A program made the position numbers and the translations under genes. From the NCBI RefSeq assembly GCF_000285835.1, contig NZ_HE978601.1, positions 406,540-470,539 on the forward strand: a stretch of 64,000 bases of DNA, written 5' to 3'. The notes under the pieces are model-generated. The model saw nothing but the letters and a program-made list of their open reading frames with translations. It had not been told where the DNA came from and ran no database searches. This document shows positions 16,765 through 25,407 of this stretch, in pieces (the stretch's first letter is position 1; each line of letters starts with the position of its first letter). Source of the stretch: Brevibacterium senegalense (GTDB taxonomy: Bacteria > Actinomycetota > Actinomycetes > Actinomycetales > Brevibacteriaceae).

Positions 16765-17646
16765 TCAGCCCTCCGGGTGCGCCTCAGCGCCCAGGAGCCA
16801 GTCGAGGATCGGATCCCATGCGGCATCGCCGGCACGCCGGCTCAGCAGCCCGTGGTGGCCCAGCCGCGAGAGGCCCACCTGTTCGGGCGTGACGGTGCGC
16901 CGCTCCACGCGGGCCCCGGTCATCCGCGCGGTGAGCGCGTCCATCTGGTGCGGCGAGGCCCAGGCGTCGTCGGAGACCCCCACCGCCAGGACGTCCGCGT
17001 CGACGGTCGCGGCACTGGCGGCCGCGTCCATCGTGTCGTCGTCGTAGAAGTAGTGCGGCAGCTGCGACCACTGTCCCCACTCGATCATCGCGGCGACGGG
17101 GATGTCCTCCCCCAACCCCAGGCGCCGGCCCGGCATGTACCCCAGCGTTCGACTGAGCACAGGTCCCACGACGCGCAGGATGAAGGCCACCCGCAGGCGC
17201 TCCCCCAGGGGCTCGATCTCCTGCGTGACACCCAGGTGGGAGGAGACCAGAACGAACCGGTCCACGGACGCCACCCCGTTGCCCAGGGCCATCGCGTGAC
17301 CGCCGATGCTGTGCCCCAGCGCGCGGTGCGGGACGTCCGGGAAGCGCTGGGCGGCCCAACGGGCGACGGCGGGTACGTCCTGACTCATCCAGTCGCGCAT
17401 CCGCAGGTGCCAGAAGCGCCGAGGGTCGCCCGAGCGTCCCGTGCCGCGGAAGTCGTAGGTGACGGCCACGGCCCCGCGTGCGGCGATCGCGTCTGCGAAC
17501 CCCGCGTAGAACCCCTGGGGTGTGGCGGTGGCCGGGTGGACGACCACGACCGCGGTCGGCTCGCCGCCCGGCCGCACCAGCGTTCCGCGGATCAGGGCGC
17601 CGTCGACCGGCACGGCGAAGTCCTCGTGGGTCAGGTCGCTCTGCAT
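16765..17646 (-). CDS. alpha/beta hydrolase
   Basis: This 293-residue serine hydrolase has the nucleophile elbow GHSIGG (Ser113), a preceding YDFRGTGRSGDP oxyanion-type loop, a candidate acid Asp in SDDAWASPHQ, and a candidate catalytic His in LGHHGLLSR. It lacks a signal peptide, so it is cytosolic. Similar proteins are annotated as esterases or lipases without defined substrates. The start at 17646 is the first ATG; upstream residues of the open frame look non-coding. It lies 66 bp downstream of the DUF202 pair on the same strand. Confidence 0.88.
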   Translation of the reverse strand: MQSDLTHEDFAVPVDGALIRGTLVRPGGEPTAVVVVHPATATPQGFYAGFADAIAARGAVAVTYDFRGTGRSGDPRRFWHLRMRDWMSQDVPAVARWAAQRFPDVPHRALGHSIGGHAMALGNGVASVDRFVLVSSHLGVTQEIEPLGERLRVAFILRVVGPVLSRTLGYMPGRRLGLGEDIPVAAMIEWGQWSQLPHYFYDDDTMDAAASAATVDADVLAVGVSDDAWASPHQMDALTARMTGARVERRTVTPEQVGLSRLGHHGLLSRRAGDAAWDPILDWLLGAEAHPEG

Positions 17647-17712
17647 GGTTCCGACACTATCGATCCGCCGAGGCCGTCGCCCGGTCCCAGCCCTCGTCAC
17701 GCGCCCGTGTCA

Positions 17713-18057
17713 TCACCCCAGGAGGACGACGCCCACACCCAGCAGGCCCAGCAGCACGGTCATGCCGGCCAGCCCCATGATCGACAGGAGGGAAGGGTGC
17801 GCCCACTCCGTGCTGATCGCCGCGACTCCCCGGTGATAGCGGGCGCGCTGCGTGATCTCGATCCCCAGTGCCGCCACCAGGCAGACGAGGAACGGGAGCA
17901 GGGTGAGGGGACCGTGGTGGGAGATCCAGCGCAGGAAGATCGCGCTGGCGGTCAGCAGTGCGAAGGTCGTCCGGGTCCAGGCCAACGAGGTGCGCTCCGG
18001 TTGCAGGCCCGCATCACCGTGCGGGTCCGGGACGGGACGACCGGCGCGCACCCGCAT
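17713..18057 (-). CDS. DUF202 membrane protein 1
   Basis: This 114-residue protein has the DUF202 signature LQPERTSLAWTRTTFALL and then three hydrophobic segments. Its function is unknown; the family is a small integral membrane protein group (YidH-like). The ATG at 18057 overlaps the stop of the second DUF202 gene by one base (TGATG), so the pair is translated in a coupled way. It follows the paired gene directly, a recurring arrangement for the family. Confidence 0.85.
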   Translation of the reverse strand: MRVRAGRPVPDPHGDAGLQPERTSLAWTRTTFALLTASAIFLRWISHHGPLTLLPFLVCLVAALGIEITQRARYHRGVAAISTEWAHPSLLSIMGLAGMTVLLGLLGVGVVLLG

Positions 18058-18431
18058 CACAGGTTCGCGATGACGAGGGCGAGCGCGCCGGCCGCCACGG
18101 CGGACACGAGACTGACGATCGGGACGATGAGTGGCACCGGCAGCGGCTTCTTCCGCCGCATAGCCCGCTCGACGTTCAGCCAGCGCACTGCCGCTCCCCC
18201 GGCCAGCAGCATGCCCAGGACCAGCAGGAGGATCGCGAGGATCTGGCGGATCGCGGTGGGGAACAGGTCACCGGTGAATGCCTCGACGGCGATGCCGCCG
18301 GCGATGAAGGCGAGTGCGGTGCGGACCCAGGCGAGGAACGTCCGCTCGTTCGCCAGCGTGAACCGGGGATCCGGCTCGACCCCGTCCGGCAGCAGGCGCT
18401 TCGTCAGTGCGCCGCGTTCGTCGTCGCTCAT
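18057..18431 (-). CDS. DUF202 membrane protein 2 (YidH-like)
   Basis: This 124-residue protein has the DUF202 core RFTLANERTFLAWVRTALAFIAGGIAVEAF and three hydrophobic helices, with a basic loop RAMRRKKPLP between the second and third. It is the first gene of a coupled pair with another DUF202 protein, which suggests a hetero-oligomer in the membrane. The molecular role is not known. Confidence 0.87.
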   Translation of the reverse strand: MSDDERGALTKRLLPDGVEPDPRFTLANERTFLAWVRTALAFIAGGIAVEAFTGDLFPTAIRQILAILLLVLGMLLAGGAAVRWLNVERAMRRKKPLPVPLIVPIVSLVSAVAAGALALVIANL

Positions 18432-18509
18432 GACGGCAGTGTCTCCATGCTCAGGAGTCTATGCCGCCCGTCTCACGCATCGACTTTGACCTGCTCCGCC
18501 GCCCCGCGG

Positions 18510-20141
18510 TCAGCCCGCGGTCGTGCTCGCGTCCCCCGACGGATCGAGCACGGCAGCCTGCTCCCACCGCTCCTGCGCCTCGGCCAGCGACGTGCCGGCG
18601 GCCACGACGGTCCGCAACTCGACCTTGTTGACCTTGCTGATGGTGGACCGGGGCAGCTCCGTCACGAAGTGCACCTGGTGCGGGACCTTGAAGTCCGCCA
18701 GCTGCGCCCGGCACTCCGCGAGGATCCGCTCCGCGAGATCGGCAGGTGACTCTGCATCGACGACGAAGACGACCGGCACCTCGTCGAGCGACTCATGCGG
18801 TGCACCCACGACGGCGACCTCGCGCGGGCCGGTCACGGTCTGGACGACGCGCTCGATCTCCGAGGCCGCGACGTTCTCCGCTCCCACCCGCAGCATGTCC
18901 TTGGCCCGGTCGATGAAGGTGAGGGTGCCGTCGTCGTTGAGGCGGACCAGGTCGCCCGTGCGGAACCAGCCGTCCCCGTCGAAGGCGTCCTCCGTTGCAG
19001 ACGGGTTGTTCCAGTACTCCGCGAACAGCGACAGGCCGCGGACACCACGCACGCTCAGTTCACCCACCTCGCCCGGTGTGGACGGGGTGCCCAGCGGATC
19101 GCTGACGGCGATCTCGTACTCCGGGGCGCAGCGGCCCATGATGCCGGTGTGCGCAGAGCCGCGGCGGTCGCCCACGATCGGGTGCGTGATGGTCTCCGTC
19201 ATGCCCCACCACGTGATCATGGGGACTCCGGTCCGCTCGGTCAGCAGCGGGACGTCAGCCCCTGCGCCGAACAGGCGGTACGTGTGCTGGGCCGGGACGT
19301 CCGAGGCGAGGATCGCCCGGGTGGAGAGCCCCATGAGCGAGGCCCACGTGCAGCCGTTGCGCTGCGAGATCTCCCAGAAGCGACTGGTCGACCACTTGGG
19401 CAGCAGGACGAAGCGGGCGCCCACCCAGATGCTCGCCAGGACGGAGTAGGCCATCGCGTTCGTGTGGAACAGCGGCATGTAGACGAGGTGGACGTCCGTG
19501 CTGCGCAGGTCCTCGTGCAGCGCGTTCACCCGGGCGCCCCAGAGTCCGTTCGCGTGCGTCCACAGCACGCCCTTGGGCCGTGACGTCGTCCCGGAGGTGA
19601 ACTGGATGCTGAGCGGTGCTGCCGGATCCGGTGCGACCGCGCGGAGTCCCGCCGGCGACGAGCGCAGTGCGTCGAAACCGTCCTCGCCCGACGTCTGGAT
19701 CACCGCGACCCAGTCGAGCGGCGCATCGGCCTCGCGGACCACGGGCTCCAAGTCCGGCTGGGTCACGACGGCGCGGGCACCGCTGTTGCTGATGAAGTAG
19801 GCGAGTTCGTCCGCGGACGACCGGGAGTTCGTCGTGACCGCCACGGCTCCGATCGCGGCGCACGCGAACCAGGTGAAGAGGAACTCCGGACGGTTCTGCA
19901 TGTGGATGATGACGCGGTCGCCGGCCTCGATGCCGCGCGCCTGCATCCCGGCGCCCACGGAGGCGGACTCATCGACGAACTGGGCGTACGTCCACATCTG
20001 CGGCTCATCGTCGAACGACTCCCATGTGAGGAGAGTGCGGTCCGGATGCTCATCGGCTCGTCCGGTCAGCATCGACCACACGTCCATCCCCAGGAACGGG
20101 TGGATGTCCGGCAGCCGGATCGGATTGCTGGTGGGTGCCAC
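18510..20141 (-). CDS. acyl-CoA synthetase / AMP-dependent ligase
   Basis: This 543-residue ANL-superfamily ligase has the P-loop-like FTSGTTSRPKG (181-191), adenine motif WWGMTE, GWFRTGDL hinge region, and a C-terminal catalytic Lys in STISKVNKVEL. It activates a carboxylic acid with ATP and CoA; the closest look is to CaiC or medium-chain fatty-acyl-CoA ligases. I choose the GTG at 20141 because AAGGAG lies five bases upstream. An ATG 21 bases earlier has no good site. It is divergent from the SufR-like regulator. Confidence 0.88.
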   Translation of the reverse strand: MAPTSNPIRLPDIHPFLGMDVWSMLTGRADEHPDRTLLTWESFDDEPQMWTYAQFVDESASVGAGMQARGIEAGDRVIIHMQNRPEFLFTWFACAAIGAVAVTTNSRSSADELAYFISNSGARAVVTQPDLEPVVREADAPLDWVAVIQTSGEDGFDALRSSPAGLRAVAPDPAAPLSIQFTSGTTSRPKGVLWTHANGLWGARVNALHEDLRSTDVHLVYMPLFHTNAMAYSVLASIWVGARFVLLPKWSTSRFWEISQRNGCTWASLMGLSTRAILASDVPAQHTYRLFGAGADVPLLTERTGVPMITWWGMTETITHPIVGDRRGSAHTGIMGRCAPEYEIAVSDPLGTPSTPGEVGELSVRGVRGLSLFAEYWNNPSATEDAFDGDGWFRTGDLVRLNDDGTLTFIDRAKDMLRVGAENVAASEIERVVQTVTGPREVAVVGAPHESLDEVPVVFVVDAESPADLAERILAECRAQLADFKVPHQVHFVTELPRSTISKVNKVELRTVVAAGTSLAEAQERWEQAAVLDPSGDASTTAG

Positions 20142-20332
20142 AGATGCTCCTTGTATCGCCATCGACACGGACACTCTGGAATCTACTCCCGTCCCGCAAT
20201 GCACAGCATCGGCCTCCGCAGGACGAGACACCTGCACACGCGGAACCTCACCCGCCCATCGGCACGAGATGCCTCATCTCACCGCCCGTCTCACCGGTTC
20301 CCCCGCCACTGAACCGGGCGCACACTGGAGGC
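20142..20332. promoter_or_regulatory. divergent region, acyl-CoA ligase / SufR-like regulator
   Basis: These 191 bp separate the divergent starts. I see no strong dyad or riboswitch. The ribosome binding sites at each end (AAGGAG on the minus strand, TGGAGG on the plus strand) are clear. If the regulator is autoregulated, its operator should be here or in the hmp upstream region. Confidence 0.35.
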
Positions 20333-21046
20333 ATGCCACGCAGAGTCGAAGACTACAGGGGACTCACCCAGGTGAGTCGACTGCGCCTGCTGCGCGCGGT
20401 GCAGCGGAAGCCCGGACGGCTCCTGCAGGAGCTGGCGGACGAGGCCCAGGTCCACCTCAACACCGCCCGTGACCACCTGCGCGTCCTCGAGGAGGAGGGG
20501 CTCATCGTGAGCGCCCCCGTCGAGACCGGCCGCCGAGGCCGCCCACCCCTGGGCTACTCCCCCGTCCGCCGCGCGGACCACAGCCCGCAGGCGCAGCGCC
20601 GGGCGGACGAGGCGAAGCACCGCGGCCGCATGCTCCGCACCGTCGCTCCGGAGCTCGACCCCAGCGACGACCTCGGTCCCGACGCCACCCACCAGCTGGA
20701 TGCGCTGTACGAGCACCTGGACGACGCCGGCCTCCAGCCGGAGGTCGACGAGTCCCGCCTCACCGTCGGCCTGCTCCCGTGCCTGTACCAGGACCTCATC
20801 GATGAGGACCGCCCGCTCGTCTGCTCCGTCCACGCGAAGCTGGTCCGCCATCAGCTCGAGCAGGTCCACGGACCGCTCGAACTCGCACGACTCCACCCGT
20901 TCGTCGAGAAGGACCGCTGCCTGCTGGTCCTCGCCCTCGCCGGCAAGGAACCGCGCACCCGCCGGACCGGCGGAGTGGGCGGCGATCAGGACGAGGCAGT
21001 GCTGGAACGGCACGCCGTCGCCGCGATGCGCTCCCACCAGAACTGA
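20333..21046 (+). CDS. SufR-like winged-helix regulator with three-Cys Fe-S motif
   Basis: This 237-residue protein has an N-terminal winged helix (LLQELADEAQVHLNTARDHLRVLEEEGL, about residues 30-57, then the wing GRRGRPPLGY). The C-terminal domain has exactly three cysteines (Cys150, Cys164, Cys196) and a His (179) between the second and third. This is close to the C-x12-C-x13-H-x14-C ligand pattern of SufR, a [4Fe-4S] repressor. TGGAGG precedes the ATG at 20333. It is convergent with hmp and separated from it by a terminator. Inference: it senses Fe-S status or nitric oxide and controls hmp. Confidence 0.72.
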   Translation: MPRRVEDYRGLTQVSRLRLLRAVQRKPGRLLQELADEAQVHLNTARDHLRVLEEEGLIVSAPVETGRRGRPPLGYSPVRRADHSPQAQRRADEAKHRGRMLRTVAPELDPSDDLGPDATHQLDALYEHLDDAGLQPEVDESRLTVGLLPCLYQDLIDEDRPLVCSVHAKLVRHQLEQVHGPLELARLHPFVEKDRCLLVLALAGKEPRTRRTGGVGGDQDEAVLERHAVAAMRSHQN

Positions 21047-21051
21047 GACGG

Positions 21052-21091
21052 CCGGCCCCGGCCTCGGTGCATTCGCCGAGGCCGGGGCCGG
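21052..21091. terminator. bidirectional terminator between the regulator and hmp
   Basis: A perfect 16-bp GC-rich stem (21052-21067 with 21076-21091) and an 8-nt loop sit between convergent genes. T-tracts are weak on both sides (TTCT on the plus strand), but stem strength and position support a shared terminator. Confidence 0.8.
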
Positions 21092-21139
21092 TTCTCCGTC
21101 ACTGCCCGCCGCACTCAGTCGGCCGGCTCACGCACCCGC

Positions 21140-22351
21140 TCACCCGTCGGGGTTCTGCGCCCACAGGTCCGGACCGAAGACCTCGTAGTGGATGTTGTCG
21201 CTGGGCACCCCCTGATCGATGAGGGTGCGGCGGGCGATCTGCATGAAAGGCAGCGGGCCGCACATGAACACCTGCGCCTCCTCCGGCAGCTCCACGTCCG
21301 TCAGGTCCATGAAGCCGGACCGGGCCGGGTGCAGGGTGGGAGCCTCGTCGGCACCCTCCTCGTACCAGTTCTGCGCGCGGGCGTCGGACATCGCCAGCAC
21401 CTGGCGGCGCAGTCCGTCGTACAGCGCATGCGAGCTGTGCGCCTTGTCCGCGTGGAAGAGGCGGACGGTGCGGTCGGGCTGACGCCGCGACAGGTCCTCC
21501 ATGATCGCAGCGACCGGGGTGATGCCGATGCCCGCGGACACGAGGACCACCGGCGCGTCGGACTCGTCCAGCACCACGTCGCCGGCCGGCTGCGACACGT
21601 CCAGGATCGTGCCGGGCTGCGCGTTCTCGTGCAGCCAGCCGGAGACCTGACCGTCCGGCGCACCGTCGACCCCGCGCACCCGCTTGATCGTCACCCGCAG
21701 CGAGTCGCCCCGCGGGCCCGAGGAGATCGTGTACTGCCGCGGCTGCCGCGTCCCACCGGGAACGTCGACGGCGATCGCCACGTACTGGCCCGTGCGGTGG
21801 CTGGGGATCTGCCCGGACACGGGGGCCAGCAGCAGCGAGAACACCTCATCGGACTCCTCGAAGCGCTCGACGACGCGGTACGGGCGCCACGGCTGTTCCG
21901 GATCGGTGCCGGCCTGCGCGTACAGCTTGGCCTCCTCCGCGATGAGCGCGGTGGCGAAGAGCCAGTAGACCTCGTCCCAGGCCCGCGCGACCTCCGGTGT
22001 CACCGCGTCGCCCAGCACCTTGCCGATCGCGCCCATGAGGTAGCGACCCACGATCGTGTACTCCGGGGCCTTGATGCCCAGGGACACGTGCTTGTGCGCG
22101 ATCCGCTGCAGGACGGGAGTGAAGTCGGGGGCGTCCGGATCCAGCAGCTGGACGGCGAACGCGACGACGGAGGCCGCCAGCGCCTTGGGCTGCTCCCCCA
22201 CCGCCTGGTTCGCCACGTTGAAGACGTTGAGGAGCTCCGGGTGCGCCTCGAACATGTCGGGGTAGAAGACCTTCGTGATCTCCTCCGCGTGCTCGGCGAC
22301 GACACCGGCGGTCGCGGCGACGACTTCCGCGGAATCGGGTGACAGCTGCAT
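21140..22351 (-). CDS. hmp: flavohemoglobin, nitric oxide dioxygenase
   Basis: This 403-residue protein has a globin domain (residues 1-140) and a ferredoxin reductase-like FAD/NAD domain. Distal Tyr30 (FYPDMF), Gln49 and proximal His88 (HKHVS) match flavohemoglobin heme-pocket positions. The FAD motif RQYTIS, NAD motif SAGIGITP and C-terminal MCGPLPFM are present. It converts nitric oxide to nitrate using O2 and NAD(P)H. The SufR-like gene is its convergent neighbour and a likely regulator. The upstream 500 bp contains its promoter; I could not pin down an operator. Confidence 0.96.
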   Translation of the reverse strand: MQLSPDSAEVVAATAGVVAEHAEEITKVFYPDMFEAHPELLNVFNVANQAVGEQPKALAASVVAFAVQLLDPDAPDFTPVLQRIAHKHVSLGIKAPEYTIVGRYLMGAIGKVLGDAVTPEVARAWDEVYWLFATALIAEEAKLYAQAGTDPEQPWRPYRVVERFEESDEVFSLLLAPVSGQIPSHRTGQYVAIAVDVPGGTRQPRQYTISSGPRGDSLRVTIKRVRGVDGAPDGQVSGWLHENAQPGTILDVSQPAGDVVLDESDAPVVLVSAGIGITPVAAIMEDLSRRQPDRTVRLFHADKAHSSHALYDGLRRQVLAMSDARAQNWYEEGADEAPTLHPARSGFMDLTDVELPEEAQVFMCGPLPFMQIARRTLIDQGVPSDNIHYEVFGPDLWAQNPDG

Positions 22352-22872
22352 GACGGGTTCCTCTCGTTCGACGGTGGATGCCGTGTGCCTCCACCGTCTC
22401 CCGGACCCGCCCTGTCCCGCTGGGCCTTCGACCGTGTTTATTCACCGCGTCTTCGCCTGCCATCTTGCAGACGAGAACCCCCACACGGGTCGAGAGCGTG
22501 CTACGGTTGACTCTGTCAGCAGGGCGGTCCGCCGCGCACAACGCGAACAGGCACCGGCTGGCGGGTTCGTCGGGGGTCCACTCCGGTCGACATGTCCATC
22601 AGTACCCGGAGACCATTCGACACAGCCGCACAGGCCCGACGAAACGAATCTTGATCATCTTCTTCGCTTCACCCCCACAGACGCAGTCCGCCACAGCGCG
22701 CATCGATGCGCGTCATACCGTGCGGTCGCTGCGACTCCCCCGATTCTCCCGGCACACCCCGCCGGGCGTCCCGCGCGTCTGCTGACGCGCATCCCAATGA
22801 ACTCCGGACCGGCACTCGGTTCGGGCAACACGGTCACTCAGGTGGGTGGCCCGTACACAAAGGATAAGCAGT
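22352..22872. promoter_or_regulatory. 521-bp hmp / csp divergent control region
   Basis: I find no credible gene here. The hmp side lacks a clear repressor dyad. A perfect 16-bp palindrome cgcgcatcgatgcgcg lies at 22697-22712, about 160 bp before the cold-shock gene. The long leader on the csp side is typical of cold-shock mRNAs, whose 5' regions fold differently with temperature. AAAGGA before the csp ATG is its ribosome binding site. Confidence 0.45.
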
Positions 22873-23076
22873 ATGGCTACAGGTACCGTCAAGTGGTTCA
22901 ACGCTGAGAAGGGCTTCGGCTTCATCGAGCCCAGCGATGGATCCGCTGACGTCTTCACCCACTTCAGCGCTATCGAGGGCTCGGGTTACCGCAGCCTCGA
23001 AGAGGGCCAGTCGGTGGACTTCGAGGCGGAGTCCAGCCCGAAGGGCATGCAGGCGACGAGCGTTCGCGTTCTCTGA
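22873..23076 (+). CDS. cspA: cold-shock protein (CspA family)
   Basis: This 67-residue cold-shock domain has both RNA-binding motifs intact: RNP-1 KGFGFIEP and RNP-2 VFTHFSAI. It acts as a single-stranded nucleic acid chaperone. A long upstream region without genes suggests an extended, possibly temperature-responsive 5' leader. A strong terminator follows, and a fatty-acid desaturase gene begins 153 bp after the stop. The symbol reflects the family rather than a proven ortholog. Confidence 0.96.
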   Translation: MATGTVKWFNAEKGFGFIEPSDGSADVFTHFSAIEGSGYRSLEEGQSVDFEAESSPKGMQATSVRVL

Positions 23077-23085
23077 TTCTCCTGC

Positions 23086-23126
23086 AGAGCGGGGGTCGAC
23101 GGTCCTGGACCGGCGGCCCCCGCTCT
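23086..23126 (+). terminator. terminator after the cold-shock gene
   Basis: A perfect 10-bp stem (23086-23095 with 23117-23126) closes a 21-nt loop that contains a second small stem. It is followed by TCTGTTC and should end most csp transcripts before the desaturase gene. Confidence 0.75.
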
Positions 23127-23229
23127 TCTGTTCCCACTGCGTCACGCAGCTGCACGACCCTCCGACGCCCACCCTGTCTCACGTCTTCCACCCGTTCGAA
23201 GACGGCCCCGAAGAGAAGCGGTACGTCCT

Positions 23230-24387
23230 ATGCCTGCATCCGCCCCGTCCTCCCGTCCGCTCACAGACAGCCGGCACATGACCTCGATCACCCGTGATCC
23301 CGTCACGGACTCCCCCGTCAGAGAATCCGGTGTCATCCGGACACGACCGTTCCCTCCGTTGGCGAAGTCGTATCTGGAGGTGTCCACGATCGTCCGCGGT
23401 GAGGGCCTGCTGGCGCGCACCCCCTGGTTCTACACGATGGTGGGCGCGGGGCTCGTGCTGGGTCTGGCCGGCTGCATCACGGGCTTCATCCTGTTGGGTG
23501 ACAGCTGGTTCCAGCTGCTCATCGCCACCGCTCTGGGCATCCTCTTGACACAAGTGGCGTTCCTCGCTCACGAAGCCGCGCACCGCACGGTCCTGTCGAC
23601 CGGCCCGGCGAACGACAGGCTCGCACTGGTCCTGGGGGCCGTCGTCGGTATGAGCTATTCGTGGTGGGATTCGAAGCACTCCCGGCACCACGGAAACCCG
23701 AATGTCGTCGGCAGGGATCCGGACATCGCGCCGGGAGTCCTGTCGTTCGCCGCAGAGGATGCCGCCAAGTCGAAGGGGCTCCTCCGCCTGCTGCAGTCAC
23801 GGCAGGGATGGTTGTTCTTCCCTCTGCTCACCCTTGAGGGCCTCAACCTCTACGTGCAGGGCTACGCCCACCTGTGCTCACGGGGGAAGGTCAAGCACCG
23901 CTGGCAGGAGCTGACCCTCCTCACCGTTCGGACGGTCCTCTTCCTGTTCCCGATCTTCTTCTTCCTGCCACTGGGCATGGCGTTCGCCTTCCTGGGCGTC
24001 CAGTTGGCCGTGTTCGGCGTCTACATGGGGGCGTCATTCGCACCCAATCACAAGGGCATGCCGATCATCGACCGCGCCGTCACGATCGATTTCTTCTCGA
24101 AGCAGGTCCGCCTGTCCCGCAACATCCGAGGCGGCTGGTGGGCGACCTGGTTCATGGGTGGCCTGAACTACCAGATCGAACACCACCTGTTTCCCAGCAT
24201 GCCGCGCCCGCACTTGGCACGGACTCGTCAGATCGTCATCGAGAAGTGCCGTGAGCTGGGTGTCCCGTACACGGAGACGAGCCTCCTGAAGTCGTACGGG
24301 ATCGTCATCTCCTACTTGAATCGTGTGGGGCTGGCCGCTCGCGACCCGTTCGACTGCCCCATGGTCGCGGAGTTCCGCAGGGCCTGA
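23230..24387 (+). CDS. membrane fatty-acid desaturase (acyl-CoA/linoleoyl type)
   Basis: This 385-residue integral membrane desaturase has the three histidine boxes: HEAAH (114-118), HSRHH (150-154) and QIEHH (315-319, followed by LFPSMPRP). The Q-x2-HH third box is typical of front-end or delta-6-type and many actinobacterial acyl desaturases, and coordinates the di-iron site. Four to six hydrophobic segments flank the boxes. The start at 23230 is preceded by GAAGAGAAG; an internal Met 48 bases later is an alternative. It lies just after csp, so a shared cold response is likely (inference). Confidence 0.93.
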   Translation: MPASAPSSRPLTDSRHMTSITRDPVTDSPVRESGVIRTRPFPPLAKSYLEVSTIVRGEGLLARTPWFYTMVGAGLVLGLAGCITGFILLGDSWFQLLIATALGILLTQVAFLAHEAAHRTVLSTGPANDRLALVLGAVVGMSYSWWDSKHSRHHGNPNVVGRDPDIAPGVLSFAAEDAAKSKGLLRLLQSRQGWLFFPLLTLEGLNLYVQGYAHLCSRGKVKHRWQELTLLTVRTVLFLFPIFFFLPLGMAFAFLGVQLAVFGVYMGASFAPNHKGMPIIDRAVTIDFFSKQVRLSRNIRGGWWATWFMGGLNYQIEHHLFPSMPRPHLARTRQIVIEKCRELGVPYTETSLLKSYGIVISYLNRVGLAARDPFDCPMVAEFRRA

Positions 24388-24420
24388 TCGCACGGTCGCC
24401 TTCGCTCGCGTACGCTCACC

Positions 24421-25407
24421 ATGATGGCGGCAACGGAATCCTCAGGCGCGCGCGCCGGCTGGATGGACATGCTGCGCGGTCTGGCCGTGCTGCTGGTCGC
24501 GGTCTTCCACATCCAGTACCCGCTCATGGAGCGGGTGCCCGGCACTCCGGACGTGCTCCTGCGCGTGGGCGAATCGATGCAGCCGTTCCGGATGCCGCTC
24601 CTCTTCTTCCTGTCCGGTCTGCTGCTGCCCCGTTCACTGGCGAAGCCGCCGCGCACGTATGTCACGGGCAAGCTGCGCGGCCTCGTCTGGCCGTTCGTGC
24701 TGTGGACCGTCATCGTCGCGATCACCTTCGAGGCGCTCTGGCGCGACGAGGACCGCTGGTGGCTGCTCACGGATGCGACGGCCATGCTGACCGGTTTCCA
24801 GCACCTGTGGTTCCTGTCGGTGCTCATCGTCTGCTATGCGCTGGCGCCGCTCACCCGTCTGGTGCCGGCCTGGGTCCTGCCCCTGCCGATGGCCTTCGCG
24901 TCGTCGTTCCTCACTTCGGACGCCCCGTGGGTGGAGTACGGGGAGAAGGTCCTCTGGTACGGCGCGTTCTTCTTCGCGGGTGCCGCCGTCGCCGAGGTCG
25001 TCACCCGCTGGCAGCGCCTCTCACCACTGGTGCCGGCTGGGATGCTGGCGCTCGCGCTGGCGTGGGGGTACCTGGCCGCGCAGGATCAGGAGCTGCGCAC
25101 GACGCTGGGCTTCGCGTCGTTCATCATGTCGCTCGTGGGCGTCCTGGGGATCACGTGGCTGGCGCCCCGCGTGCCGCGGATCCGCTTCCTGGAATGGGCG
25201 GGCCGGGGCTCGATCGTCGTCTACCTGGTGAACCTCACGACGATCACGCTCGCCTTCGAATCGATCGATGCCCTGGGGATCGAGCAGCCGTGGCTCATCA
25301 CTCTCATCCTCATCGTCGCGGGCCTGGTGATCCCGGTCGCGATGGTGCCGCTGTCCCGCACCGTCCTCTTCACCTGGCCGGCACGGCGGTCACTTCGACG
25401 AGCTTGA
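24421..25407 (+). CDS. acyltransferase-3 family membrane protein (a)
   Basis: This 328-residue multi-pass protein begins with the acyltransferase-3 motif WMDMLRGLAVLLVAVFH; Arg and His of this motif are family catalytic residues. FRMPLLFFLSGLLLPRSL follows, with about ten hydrophobic segments. Such enzymes O-acetylate or succinylate surface sugars. There is no ribosome binding site before the ATG pair at 24421; TACGCT at 24411-24416 suggests a leaderless transcript. It overlaps the next, convergent acyltransferase by 18 bp. A clear relative lies at 34384-35379. Confidence 0.9.
   Translation: MMAATESSGARAGWMDMLRGLAVLLVAVFHIQYPLMERVPGTPDVLLRVGESMQPFRMPLLFFLSGLLLPRSLAKPPRTYVTGKLRGLVWPFVLWTVIVAITFEALWRDEDRWWLLTDATAMLTGFQHLWFLSVLIVCYALAPLTRLVPAWVLPLPMAFASSFLTSDAPWVEYGEKVLWYGAFFFAGAAVAEVVTRWQRLSPLVPAGMLALALAWGYLAAQDQELRTTLGFASFIMSLVGVLGITWLAPRVPRIRFLEWAGRGSIVVYLVNLTTITLAFESIDALGIEQPWLITLILIVAGLVIPVAMVPLSRTVLFTWPARRSLRRA

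Noticed and set aside
22440-22470. NsrR-like operator in the hmp upstream region
   Set aside because: Only one half resembling AAGATG is present (gcaagatgg on the minus strand), with no second half at the proper spacing.
22561-22872. Riboswitch or small RNA in the gene-free region before csp
   Set aside because: I saw only the 16-bp palindrome and no recognisable riboswitch core. Absence of a gene is better explained by a long csp leader.
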